Assembly (NCBI GenBank): GCA_026393975.1
Contig: JAPKZD010000018.1
Coordinates: 1 to 64,000, forward strand
Source of the DNA: Candidatus Aminicenantota bacterium
Lineage (GTDB): Bacteria > Acidobacteriota > Aminicenantia > Aminicenantales > Saccharicenantaceae
DNA: 64,000 nucleotides
Direction of reading: 5' to 3'
Shown: in pieces, positions 8,282 through 16,539 of the stretch
How positions within the stretch are numbered: position 1 is the first letter of the stretch
Layout of the letters: each line of letters begins with the position of its first letter
Notes under the pieces: model-generated
Database searches by the model: none
What the model was told of the DNA's origin: nothing
What the model saw: only the letters and a program-made list of their open reading frames with translations
Translations under genes and position numbers: made by a program

Positions 8282-8608
8282 CTAGATATACTTGGCGATG
8301 AGGTCGACGAGCTTATTCTTGGCGACGGCTCCGACGACCTTCTCCTTGACCTGGCCGCCCTTGAACAGGATCAGGGTCGGGATGGCCATGACACCGTAGG
8401 TCTGGGGGGCTTGGCCGTTCTCGTCGACGTTCATTTTGACCACCTTGAGCTTGCCTTTGTGCGACTCGGCGATCTCTTCGACGACGGGGGCGATCATCAG
8501 GCAGGGGCCGCACCACGGGGCCCAGAAATCCACGAGCACGGGAAGGTCGGACTTGAGGACTTCGGCGTCGAACGTGGCGTCGGAACCGGCGATAATAGCG
8601 TCGGACAT
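8282..8608 (-). CDS. trxA: Thioredoxin
   Basis: A 108-residue thioredoxin, a general disulfide reductant in the cytoplasm. The active site WAPWCGPC is intact, and the cis-proline loop [11 protein letters not shown] and the buried Asp of VLVDFWA are present. The ATG at 8608 is chosen because AGGAG lies six bases upstream; the ATG two codons earlier abuts the AGGAG, and the longer open frame to 8800 crosses the predicted promoter. It is monocistronic as far as can be seen. Confidence 0.95.
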   Translation of the reverse strand: MSDAIIAGSDATFDAEVLKSDLPVLVDFWAPWCGPCLMIAPVVEEIAESHKGKLKVVKMNVDENGQAPQTYGVMAIPTLILFKGGQVKEKVVGAVAKNKLVDLIAKYI

Positions 8609-8656
8609 CTTCATCTCCTGTGATTGTGGGTCGATACGGGAAAAGCGCTTTCCATC

Positions 8657-8685
8657 ATAATAGCGGCGGTTGGGCGGCTTGTCAA
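8657..8685 (-). promoter_or_regulatory. Predicted sigma70-type promoter of trxA
   Basis: On the minus strand TTGACA (8680-8685) and TATTAT (8657-8662) are separated by 17 bases, about 45-50 bases upstream of the trxA start. The -35 box lies in the loop of a small GC-rich inverted repeat (GGGCGG 8672-8677 / CCGCCC 8687-8692), which could be an operator or an incidental hairpin. Confidence 0.65.
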
Positions 8686-8794
8686 ACCGCCCAGCGGGCT
8701 CGTCCCGACCGCTTATAAAACTGGACGCCAATTCAACTCGTAAATTTACGCGCCAATTAATATTTCCAGAAGAGGGCAATAAATAATATGTCTT

Positions 8795-8855
8795 GGCCAT
8801 CGTAAAAACTTCTCCTCTTATTCGATTTTGCGGTCGAAGAGCGTTTACGATGGCC
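8795..8855. repeat. Perfect 12-bp inverted repeat at the edge of the AT-richer island
   Basis: GGCCATCGTAAA (8795-8806) and TTTACGATGGCC (8844-8855) are exact reverse complements around 37 bases. A nested CTCTT/AAGAG pairing lies inside, so a long hairpin can form. It sits six bases past the stop of the secreted-protein gene. There is no U-tract as expected for an intrinsic terminator. It may mark the end of acquired DNA. Confidence 0.6.
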
Positions 8856-8861
8856 TTCTCC

Positions 8862-9455
8862 CTATGTAAGTCCGCGACTTATCTTCGACGGTATACACAA
8901 TCCCAATTTGCTTTTTAAGATTGATATTAGCAGCTTCAGTTCTTCCGCCTTCTTTGCAGGAGCATCGATCATGGACTCATTGATACCATCATTGTCCAGG
9001 TCGAATATATACGAAATCTGCACACCATCGATTATCATAGAAGAAGCAGGTAATTTGGCCGCTTCGGGTTTCGATTCCGGGAGAAGCCCCTGAAAGATTC
9101 GCATATAGCGATAGCAGAGAATCTCGCCATCGGGCGTTTTATAAATCTTTAGTTCAAGCACCTCCTCTTTCACGAAGATATTCGGATAGAACGATCCCCC
9201 GACCAAAAAAAGAGGATTATTTATGTAAAGCAATTGGTCAGGTTTGGGATCTAGCTTCTCTTCGGTAATATCAAACGGCACTCCTGGATAGGTTACCTTC
9301 TCGTTTCTTACGAAGGGCAGGCACGCTGGATCGGGCAAATTCCAACCCTTGAGATTAATATACTGCTTATATTGTGCGAGGGGGGAAGTAGACGGCAAAA
9401 CAAGACATAAGGCTATTGAGCAGATGCATAAGAATTTTTCTATCATTAGTCTCAC
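8862..9455 (-). CDS. Secreted protein of unknown function next to an RHS gene
   Basis: A protein of about 197 residues with a signal peptide ([20 protein letters not shown], cleavage after LA). The mature part is polar with four cysteines, and contains the Asp-rich stretch [12 protein letters not shown], reminiscent of FG-GAP or calcium-binding loops. The GTG at 9455 overlaps the TAG stop of the RHS gene by one base (TAGTG), favouring coupling; an ATG at 9446 is the alternative start. Codon use is AT-richer than in flanking genes, like the RHS gene. Its position directly after an RHS toxin-like gene makes a cognate immunity or accessory role possible, but nothing in the sequence proves it. 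Confidence 0.6.
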   Translation of the reverse strand: MRLMIEKFLCICSIALCLVLPSTSPLAQYKQYINLKGWNLPDPACLPFVRNEKVTYPGVPFDITEEKLDPKPDQLLYINNPLFLVGGSFYPNIFVKEEVLELKIYKTPDGEILCYRYMRIFQGLLPESKPEAAKLPASSMIIDGVQISYIFDLDNDGINESMIDAPAKKAEELKLLISILKSKLGLCIPSKISRGLT

Positions 9456-10543
9456 TACTTCTTCGTTGTGTTCGAAACAATAGCCGGGGGCTCAACGGTG
9501 AAGCCTTGAAAGGTCACCCAAGCCCACCACCCGGTCCCCATTTGCATAGCATAATTAGGGTCGCTTCCCTGGAGCAGCAGTTCCAGAGTATAATATGCTC
9601 CGGCTTCAAGCCCCGTAGAATAAGGCTCCAATTCGTTATTCGTCGCTATTACATTATTAGCCAAGGCGAATAAATCAAAAGCATAATCGCTGGAGTTACA
9701 GGCGAAGATACCCACATTTTCATTATTAGAGATTACCCAATCAGTCAGCCAACCCTTGCCTAGATTCTCGTCTCCGACCGTTCTTCCCGGCATAAGAATA
9801 CCGGACCTTTTTTTGGTCTCCTTATTGACCGCGGTGCTGTGCCCGACATAAAAAGTCCAAGTATCTTTGCCATCTAAGGACTTTTCGAAATCGGCTTGGG
9901 TATACGTTCCACGCTCGTATACGGTAACATTATGACCGTTCGCTTTGGCCGTTGCCTGGAGTGCGTTGAAATCCAGCCTGAGTTCAGACTTGCGAAAAGC
10001 TAAAAAGACGTTAATTTGATCACTTCCGTTGGGATCCAAGAAAGTAAGCGGGTTATTCCCGCAATAAGAATACAAGTTCCATCGCTGGGGATCCCCGATT
10101 GCCCCGGATTTGGAGGTCGTCGGATCCACAGATATCCAACGGTAGTTCATGTGGGCATAGTACCTTGCACCAAAATAATCAAATTCGGATTCCTCATCCC
10201 TTTCCTTACCTGAGAACTTCGGCAGCGGATCGATGGTATTATACTGATCCGGGATCTGCACTCCCCCATAGGGATCATAGGTCACGGAATAGACCACCGT
10301 CCCGGTATTATCCGTCACGACGCGGGTCGAGTTGATCTGGTCCGGCGTGTAATAGAGGTAGCGGCTACCGACGTGGTCATACTCGGCAATAAGGCGATCG
10401 CCCATGTAGATATAGTCCTTGAGGAGAACCCCGTAGACATTGTATGGCTGCAGGAGCTTGCCGTCAAAGGAATAGAGATAGAAGTTGCCGACCGGCGAAG
10501 CGGAAAGGGTACGGATCATCTTCGGCCCGCCGGATGTGCCCAT
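9455..10543 (-). CDS. RHS repeat-associated core protein, 5'-truncated, with caspase-like C-terminal tip
   Basis: Residues 66-140 carry RHS/YD features (LYYTPDQINSTRVV, YDPYGG) and the RHS core SGKERDEESEFDYFGARYYA...WISVDPTT. The variable tip begins after the conserved NNPLTFLDPNG, near residue 173. The tip has YVGHS (His235) and IFACNS (Cys282), the order and spacing of a CHAT/caspase-type catalytic pair. The open frame continues upstream of the first ATG only to 10588, where an in-frame TGA ends it, so the normally very large N-terminal RHS shell is missing and this is probably an orphan tip or remnant. The gene is AT-richer than its neighbours, which suggests transfer. Confidence 0.75.
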   Translation of the reverse strand: MGTSGGPKMIRTLSASPVGNFYLYSFDGKLLQPYNVYGVLLKDYIYMGDRLIAEYDHVGSRYLYYTPDQINSTRVVTDNTGTVVYSVTYDPYGGVQIPDQYNTIDPLPKFSGKERDEESEFDYFGARYYAHMNYRWISVDPTTSKSGAIGDPQRWNLYSYCGNNPLTFLDPNGSDQINVFLAFRKSELRLDFNALQATAKANGHNVTVYERGTYTQADFEKSLDGKDTWTFYVGHSTAVNKETKKRSGILMPGRTVGDENLGKGWLTDWVISNNENVGIFACNSSDYAFDLFALANNVIATNNELEPYSTGLEAGAYYTLELLLQGSDPNYAMQMGTGWWAWVTFQGFTVEPPAIVSNTTKK

Positions 10544-10626
10544 CAGCTTAACCCACCGATGATAGGCCAGATCAGCGGTTTGGAGATGTCACGAGTTAAA
10601 AAGAGCCGTCAAGCCGCCCAGCCGGC

Positions 10627-11475
10627 CTATTCCGCCCAGCCGAGCTTTTCCTTGACCAGGTCGTAATAATTGCGGCGCGGGGAGGTCACGAGCTGGAGCT
10701 CGACCGGCGATTTGCGGATGTCGATGACGTCGTTGCCGACGAGAACGCCGCCGCGCTGGCCGTCGAGCGTCAGGTGGACCTCCTCCCCGCCAGTCAGGAG
10801 CCGGACGCTTACGGCCGAGGTCGACGGCACGGCCAGGGGCCGGAAAGAGAGCGTGTGCGGGCAGATGGGCGTCAGGACGAAGGCCGGGACGAGGGGGTGG
10901 ACGATCGGCCCTCCGGCCGACAGCGAATAGGCGGTCGAGCCGGTCGGCGTCGAGACGATGAGGCCGTCGGCCTTGAGCGTCGCCACCTCCTTGCCGTCGA
11001 TGCCGATGGTCAATTCGATCATCCGGGCCACCGCGCCCTTGGTGACGACGACGTCGTTCAGACAATAGGACACGGCGCCCGCGGCCCGCGCTTCGAGGAG
11101 CCAGCGCGGACTGATGAGGCTCGCGTCCCCCGCGAGAAGGTCGTCGAGCGTGAGCGTCGCTTCGCTGACGGGGATCTCGGTCAGGAATCCCAGCCGGCCC
11201 AGGTTGACGCCCATGACCGGGACACCGGCCTGGGCGGCGTGGTGGGCGACGCTGAGAAGGGTGCCGTCGCCGCCGAGAACGACGACGAGGTCCGAGGCGG
11301 CCGGGACGTCAGCGCGCAGAAGGCCGCCGGACCGGCCGAGCTTGCGGGCGGCCGCGTCCTCGAGGACGCAAGCGATGCCGCGCTTCTCGAAATACGCGAC
11401 GAGGTCCTTCAAGATGCTCTCCACGGACGGCGCGTGGGGCTTGATGACGATGCCGGCTTTCCGAATGTTATTCAT
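10627..11475 (-). CDS. nadK: NAD kinase
   Basis: NadK phosphorylates NAD to NADP using ATP or polyphosphate. The 282-residue protein has the GGDGTLL motif near residue 68, the second motif LNDVVV, and the conserved TPTGSTAYSLSAGGPIVHP substrate loop. Length is normal for the family. It overlaps tlyA by eight bases and is the last gene of the long minus-strand run that begins at thrS. Confidence 0.96.
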   Translation of the reverse strand: MNNIRKAGIVIKPHAPSVESILKDLVAYFEKRGIACVLEDAAARKLGRSGGLLRADVPAASDLVVVLGGDGTLLSVAHHAAQAGVPVMGVNLGRLGFLTEIPVSEATLTLDDLLAGDASLISPRWLLEARAAGAVSYCLNDVVVTKGAVARMIELTIGIDGKEVATLKADGLIVSTPTGSTAYSLSAGGPIVHPLVPAFVLTPICPHTLSFRPLAVPSTSAVSVRLLTGGEEVHLTLDGQRGGVLVGNDVIDIRKSPVELQLVTSPRRNYYDLVKEKLGWAE

Positions 11476-12250
11476 GGCTGACCGCCTCCTTGATCATGCG
11501 TGGGATGGAGTCCGCGTCGAGGTCCGGGCCCCCCTTGACCCACCGGGCGAAGAATTCGACGTTCCCCTTCTGCCCCCGCGTCGAACAGCGGATGAGGCCG
11601 GCGAGCCCGAAGCCGAGCTCCCGGGCCCCGCCGGCGACGCGGGCCAGGACCTCGGCGTGGACGTTTCCGTTCCGGACAATGCCCTTTTTGCCGACGTCCT
11701 TCGGCCCCGCCTCGAACTGCGGCTTGATCAGGGAGACGAGGGTCCACTCGCCCGGGATGGCTTTGAGGGCGGGGAGGATCTTGAGCACGGAGATGAACGA
11801 AACGTCCATGGTGACGATGTCCGGGGGGTCGGCGAGGTCCTCCGGCCGGAGGTAGCGGGCATTCTTTTCGATGGCTGTCACGCGGGCGTCCCGGCTGAGC
11901 CCCCAATCGAGCTGTTTCGTGTCGACATCCACGGCGTAAACCCTTGTCGCTCCGCGTTTCAGCAGGCAATCCACAAAGCCCCCGGTCGATGCGCCGATGT
12001 CGAGGGCGACCATCCCGACAACGTCGATGCCGAAGCGGTCGAGGGCCTCTTCGAGCTTGAGCCCGCCCCGGCCGACGAAGGGGCGGGGGCGCGCGACCTC
12101 GAGCGCGGCCGCCTCGTCGATGAGCTCGCCGGGCTTGAGGACGGGCCGGCCCGCGCTCGTGACCAGCCCGGCCATGATCAGGGCCTGGGCCTTCTCGTGG
12201 CTCGGCGCGAGCGCCCGCCCGACCAGGAGCCTATCCGCGCGTTCTCTCAT
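11468..12250 (-). CDS. tlyA: TlyA family rRNA (cytidine-2'-O)-methyltransferase
   Basis: A 260-residue protein with an N-terminal S4 RNA-binding domain (ADRLLVGRALAPSHEKAQALI) and an FtsJ-like SAM methyltransferase domain (DIGASTGGFVDCLLKRGA). This is the TlyA arrangement that 2'-O-methylates 16S/23S rRNA in mycobacteria; TlyA homologues are also called hemolysin A. The ATG at 12250 lies inside the 3' end of dxs (20-base overlap), implying coupling. The dxs-tlyA-nadK order is common in bacteria. Confidence 0.92.
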   Translation of the reverse strand: MRERADRLLVGRALAPSHEKAQALIMAGLVTSAGRPVLKPGELIDEAAALEVARPRPFVGRGGLKLEEALDRFGIDVVGMVALDIGASTGGFVDCLLKRGATRVYAVDVDTKQLDWGLSRDARVTAIEKNARYLRPEDLADPPDIVTMDVSFISVLKILPALKAIPGEWTLVSLIKPQFEAGPKDVGKKGIVRNGNVHAEVLARVAGGARELGFGLAGLIRCSTRGQKGNVEFFARWVKGGPDLDADSIPRMIKEAVSHE

Positions 12251-14138
12251 CGCCGCCGGAGCAGAGGGGGACCCGGTAGAGGTCCTTGATCTGCCTAATG
12301 AGGCCGGGGACGTCCAGGCCGACCATGACCCGGATCTCATCGGCCTTGCCCAGGGGATACACTTCGAGGGGGAGCCCGATCGCCTTGAACCGGATGTCGA
12401 AGCGGCCTTCCCTGTCGAGGAGCTCCCGCACGGCGCTCCCGGCGCCGCCGTCGAGGATCCCCTCCTCGACCGTGACAATCGTCCCGCCCGGCCTGGCGAA
12501 GCGCAGGATCATCTCTTTGTCGAGGGGTTTGACGAAACGGGCGTTAACAACGGCCAGGGAAATCCCGTCCTTCTCCAGGGCATTGGCGGCTTCGAGCGCC
12601 GGGGCGACCATGTTGCCGAAGGCGAAAAGGAGGTCCCGGCCGTCTTTGATCCGTTCGCTCTGTCCCGGCGGGATGACATGGAGCTGTTCGTCCAAGGGAA
12701 CGCCCAGCCCCTTGGCCTTGGGGAAGCGCACCGAGGCCGGGTGGCCGTAAGCGAGCGCCGACCAGAGCATGTGCTGAAGCTCGTTCTCGTCCTTGGGAGC
12801 CATGACGATCATGTGGGGCATGTGACGGAGATAGGCGATGTCGTTGACGCCCTGGTGGGTGGGGCCGTCGTCGGGAACGATGCCGGCCCGGTCGAGGACG
12901 AAGACGACGGGCAGGTCCATCAGACAAACGTCGTGATAGACCTGGTCGTAGGCCCGCTGGAGGAACGTCGAGTAGATGGCCACGACGGGCTTGAACCCCG
13001 AGACCGCCAGACCGGAGGCGAAGGTCACGGCGTGCTGCTCGGCGATGCCGACGTCGAAGAAGCGCTCAGGAAACTTCTCGGAGAACTCCTTGAGGCCGGT
13101 CCCCTCGCCCATGGCCGCGGTGATGGCCAGGACCTTCTCGTCTTTTTGGGCGATCTTGATCAGGGCATTTCCAAAAACGCTGGAAAAGGAGGGTCCCCAT
13201 TCGCGGTTGCGCGGCTCGCCCGTCGAAATCTGGAACGGGCCGGCGCCGTGGAACTTCTCGGGATGGGTCCGCGCCGGCTGGTAACCCCGGCCCTTTTGCG
13301 TCACGCACTGGATGAGGATCGGCCCGTCGTACGTCTTGGCCATCTCGAAGGCCTCGACGAGCGATTGGATGTTGTGGCCGTGCACCGGGCCGACGTAGCG
13401 GATGCCGAGCTCCGTGAAGACGAGGCCCGGGAAGATCGTTTTTTTGACGAGCTCTTCCAAGGCCCGGCCGGCCTTGATGAGGGGCCAGCCGATCTTGGGG
13501 AGGGACCGGAGGATGGACTTGGCCTGGTCCTTCATCCTCACATAGTGTTGACCCGAAACGAGATACGAGAGATATTTCGACCAGGCCCCGACGTTGGCCG
13601 AGATGGACATCTCATTGTAGTTGAGGACGATGATCAGGCGCTCGCGGAGGTGGCCGATCTGGTTGAGCGCTTCGAGGGCGACGCCGCCCGTCAAACTGCC
13701 GTCGCCGACGACGGCGATGACGTGGTGCTTCTCCCCCGCCTTGTCCCTGGCGACGGCCATGCCCAAAGCGGCCGACAGGGCCGTCGAGGCGTGGCCCGTG
13801 TTGTAGACGTCGTGCTCGCTCTCGTCGCGGCAGGGAAAGCCGAGGATTCCGCCGCATCGCCGGAGCCCGGCGAAGCGGTCCTTCCGGCCGGTCAGGATCT
13901 TGTGGGTGTAGCACTGGTGGCCGACGTCCCAGACGATCTTGTCGCGGGGCGAGTCGAAGACGGTGTGGAGGGCCAGGGTCAACTCGACGACGCCCAGGTT
14001 CGAGCCGAGGTGGCCGCCGTTCTTGGCGACCGTCTCCAGGATGAGGGCGCGGATCTCCAGGGCCAGGGTGGAGAGCTCCTCCGGGGACAGTTTCCGGATG
14101 TCGGAGGGCCGCTCTATCGAATCGAGGATCTTGGCCAT
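12231..14138 (-). CDS. dxs: 1-deoxy-D-xylulose-5-phosphate synthase
   Basis: DXS condenses pyruvate and glyceraldehyde 3-phosphate in the first step of the MEP isoprenoid pathway. The 635-residue protein has the expected order: HLGSNLGVVELTLALH, DVGHQCYTHKILTGR, the TPP motif GDGSLTGG with downstream NYNEMSIS, the transketolase pyrimidine domain (GIAEQHAVTFASGLA) and the C-terminal domain. No gap or missing active-site residue is apparent. It starts 16 bases after xseB. Confidence 0.97.
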   Translation of the reverse strand: MAKILDSIERPSDIRKLSPEELSTLALEIRALILETVAKNGGHLGSNLGVVELTLALHTVFDSPRDKIVWDVGHQCYTHKILTGRKDRFAGLRRCGGILGFPCRDESEHDVYNTGHASTALSAALGMAVARDKAGEKHHVIAVVGDGSLTGGVALEALNQIGHLRERLIIVLNYNEMSISANVGAWSKYLSYLVSGQHYVRMKDQAKSILRSLPKIGWPLIKAGRALEELVKKTIFPGLVFTELGIRYVGPVHGHNIQSLVEAFEMAKTYDGPILIQCVTQKGRGYQPARTHPEKFHGAGPFQISTGEPRNREWGPSFSSVFGNALIKIAQKDEKVLAITAAMGEGTGLKEFSEKFPERFFDVGIAEQHAVTFASGLAVSGFKPVVAIYSTFLQRAYDQVYHDVCLMDLPVVFVLDRAGIVPDDGPTHQGVNDIAYLRHMPHMIVMAPKDENELQHMLWSALAYGHPASVRFPKAKGLGVPLDEQLHVIPPGQSERIKDGRDLLFAFGNMVAPALEAANALEKDGISLAVVNARFVKPLDKEMILRFARPGGTIVTVEEGILDGGAGSAVRELLDREGRFDIRFKAIGLPLEVYPLGKADEIRVMVGLDVPGLIRQIKDLYRVPLCSGGDERTRG

Positions 14139-14154
14139 GGCCGCTCGGCCCGGG

Positions 14155-14415
14155 TCAGCGGGTGCCGCCGTCCTCCCCGGTTTCGCCCACGTCGGCGGCG
14201 TCGAAATCTTCCGCCTTCAGGTTCCCCTTGTCGTCCTTGAGCAGGATCTCGACCTTGCGCTCGGCCTTGTCCAGCTCGCCGCGCAGGAACCGGGCCATCT
14301 TGACGCCCTTCTCGAAAAGGGCCAGCGATTCGTTGAGAGAGATGCCGCCTTTCTCGAGCTTGGCCACGATCTGCTCGAGGTCGGCCAGGGCTTTCTCGAA
14401 AGTCAGGCTGGTCAT
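14155..14415 (-). CDS. xseB: Exodeoxyribonuclease VII small subunit
   Basis: An 86-residue helical protein with the family pattern FEKALADLEQIVAKLEKGGISLNESLALFEKG. XseB subunits bind XseA to form exonuclease VII, which degrades single-stranded DNA. The C-terminus is acidic and longer than the minimal family length. The ATG overlaps the xseA stop by four bases (ATGA), giving the usual coupled xseA-xseB pair. Confidence 0.95.
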   Translation of the reverse strand: MTSLTFEKALADLEQIVAKLEKGGISLNESLALFEKGVKMARFLRGELDKAERKVEILLKDDKGNLKAEDFDAADVGETGEDGGTR

Positions 14416-15728
14416 GAGCCCTCCTTCAGGAAACGTGATTCCAGGAGCTTCTTCCTGTCGACGCTCTCCACCCGGGCGCTGAACTCGCCCTTGAAGAACG
14501 AGACGAGGACGGTCTCGTCCTCGACGATGTCCTCGATCCGGCGGGCCAGGAGCAGTCCGCCGTTCTTCCAGACGGCCGCGTAGCCCTTCTTGAGCACGGC
14601 GAACGGGCTCAGGGCGTCGAGCGTCGCCGTGAGGCGCTCCCAGGCCGCCCGGTGGTCGCGGAGCGTCTTGCGGGCGATGTTGCCCAGCCGCTCGGACGCG
14701 AGCAGGGCGGCGCCCTTGTGCTCGGCGATCGCCTGCCGTTCGGCCCGGAGGACGTTCTTCCCCCGCGTTTCGAGCTCGTCCACCCGCCGGCCGAGGTTGG
14801 CGAGCTTGACCTGGAAATTCTGGAAGATGCGGTGCTGGGCGAGGTCGGCCACGTCGGCCCTCATGTCCTGGAGGGAATAGCGCAGGAGCTCGCCCAGCCG
14901 GCGGGCCTGAGACGAGATGCGCTCGGCGAAGGCCTCCTCCGTCTCGATGACCATTTCCGCGGCCGCCGAAGGCGTCGAGGCCCGGACGTCGGCGACGAAG
15001 TCCGCGATGGTCACGTCGACCTCGTGGCCGACGGCGGAGATGACGGGGACGGGTGAGCGGGCGATGGCCCGGGCCACGGGCTCTTCATTGAAGGCCCAGA
15101 GGTCCTCGATCGAGCCGCCGCCGCGGCCGACGATGAGGACGTCGATCCCCGGCCATGCCCCGAGCGCGTCGATGCCCTCGACGATCTCGCCGGCCGCGCC
15201 CTCGCCCTGGACCTTGGCCGGGTAAATGACGATGTGGAGCTTGGCGTAGCGGCGCTCGAGGACGCGGAGGATGTCGCGGATGGCCGCCCCCGTGGGCGAG
15301 GTGACGACCCCGATCGTCCGCGGCCGGAGCGGGAGCTTTCTCTTGCGCTTCTCGTCGAACAGGCCCTCGGCCTTGAGCTTCTCCTTGAGCTGTTCGAAGG
15401 CCATCTGCAGGGCGCCCTTGCCCTTGGGCTCGACGAGGTCGACGTAGAGCTGGTAGTCGCCGCGAGGCTCGTAGACGCTGACTTTCCCCCGGCAGATGAC
15501 CTTGAGGCCGTCCTTCAAGTCAAAGGCGATTCTCTTGGCCGTGCTCTGCCACATGACGGCCTTGATGACGCTTTTCTCGTCCTTGAGGTTGAAGAAGACA
15601 TGCCCCGAGGCGGCCTTCTTGTAGCCCGAGACCTCGCCCTCGACCCAGACCTGGGGAAAGGCGACCTCGAGGGCCGTCTTGACGAGCTCGGTGACCTGCG
15701 AGACCGTGTAAACCAGGTCGCGCTTCAC
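14412..15728 (-). CDS. xseA: Exodeoxyribonuclease VII large subunit
   Basis: A 438-residue protein with an N-terminal OB fold (WVEGEVSGYKKAASGHVFFNLKDE), the catalytic domain (IGVVTSPTGAAIRDIL, GRGGGSIEDLWAFNEE, SAVGHEVD) and a coiled-coil C-terminal half that recruits XseB. I choose the GTG at 15728, seven bases after the ymdB stop, because it places YTVSQVTELVK at the N-terminus as in homologues; the longer open frame would add about 30 residues read through ymdB sequence. It overlaps xseB by four bases. Confidence 0.94.
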   Translation of the reverse strand: MKRDLVYTVSQVTELVKTALEVAFPQVWVEGEVSGYKKAASGHVFFNLKDEKSVIKAVMWQSTAKRIAFDLKDGLKVICRGKVSVYEPRGDYQLYVDLVEPKGKGALQMAFEQLKEKLKAEGLFDEKRKRKLPLRPRTIGVVTSPTGAAIRDILRVLERRYAKLHIVIYPAKVQGEGAAGEIVEGIDALGAWPGIDVLIVGRGGGSIEDLWAFNEEPVARAIARSPVPVISAVGHEVDVTIADFVADVRASTPSAAAEMVIETEEAFAERISSQARRLGELLRYSLQDMRADVADLAQHRIFQNFQVKLANLGRRVDELETRGKNVLRAERQAIAEHKGAALLASERLGNIARKTLRDHRAAWERLTATLDALSPFAVLKKGYAAVWKNGGLLLARRIEDIVEDETVLVSFFKGEFSARVESVDRKKLLESRFLKEGS

Positions 15729-15735
15729 CAGGCCT

Positions 15736-16539
15736 TCATTCTTCGTGACCGTCCTCCGCCAGAACTTCTCTCTTGATCGATAGGGCCTTCCCCGTCTTAA
15801 CGTCGATCTCGATGAAGACACAGGACAGGAACAGGCCGTCCCGCGACGGCTCGAACCGCTGGGGCCGCGAGGTCAGGAACCTTTGGAGCGCCTGCTCGCG
15901 GGCCATGCCGATCACGGCGTTGCGACCCCCGGCCATGCCGGCGTCCGTAATGTAGGCCGTGCCCTTGGGCAGGACCCTCTCGTCGGAGGTCGGGACATGG
16001 GTGTGGGTGCCGATGACGGCCGAGACCCGGCCGTCGAGGTACCAGCCCAGGGCCTGCTTCTCGGAGGTCGCCTCGGCGTGAAAATCGACGAGGATGATGG
16101 GCGTTTCGGCGGCCAGGGCGGCGACCTCTTCGTCGGCCCGCTTGAACGGGCAATCCAGGGGCTCCATGAACACCCGGCCCTGGAGGTTGAGCACGGCCGC
16201 CTTGACCCCGTCGGCCGCCTGGAAAACGTAGGAGAAGTGGCCTGGATTGACGGACGGATAGTTGGCCGGCCGCAGGAGGCGGGGTTCCCGCTCGAGGTAG
16301 AGCAGGGAGTCCTTCTTGTCCCAAATGTGGTTGCCCGAGGTTAGGACGTCGATGTGGAGGAAGAGGTCTTTGCCGATCTCCTCGGTGACGCCGCTCCCGC
16401 CGGCCGCGTTCTCGCCGTTGCCGACGACCATCGCCGGCGAATATTTCTTGATCAGGCCCGGCAGGAACTTGTCCATGGCCCGCCGGCCCGGCCGGCCGAC
16501 GATGTCGCCGAGGAAGAGGATCCCGAACCTAGCGGGCAT
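15736..16539 (-). CDS. ymdB: YmdB-type metallophosphoesterase (TIGR00282)
   Basis: A 267-residue calcineurin-like phosphoesterase. Motifs are FLGDIVGRPGRRA, GNGENAAGGSG, TSGNHIWDK, DFHAEATSEK and GTHTHVPTSDERVLP, as in Bacillus subtilis YmdB, a cyclic-nucleotide phosphodiesterase linked to biofilm decisions. It overlaps rny by 11 bases. The rny-ymdB pair is conserved, and YmdB is reported to act together with RNase Y in RNA decay, so a shared role is plausible here. Confidence 0.92.
   Translation of the reverse strand: MPARFGILFLGDIVGRPGRRAMDKFLPGLIKKYSPAMVVGNGENAAGGSGVTEEIGKDLFLHIDVLTSGNHIWDKKDSLLYLEREPRLLRPANYPSVNPGHFSYVFQAADGVKAAVLNLQGRVFMEPLDCPFKRADEEVAALAAETPIILVDFHAEATSEKQALGWYLDGRVSAVIGTHTHVPTSDERVLPKGTAYITDAGMAGGRNAVIGMAREQALQRFLTSRPQRFEPSRDGLFLSCVFIEIDVKTGKALSIKREVLAEDGHEE

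Noticed and set aside
8282-8800. N-terminally extended thioredoxin of 172 residues
   Set aside because: The extension crosses the predicted trxA promoter and has no ribosome binding site; the ATG at 8608 has AGGAG at six bases.
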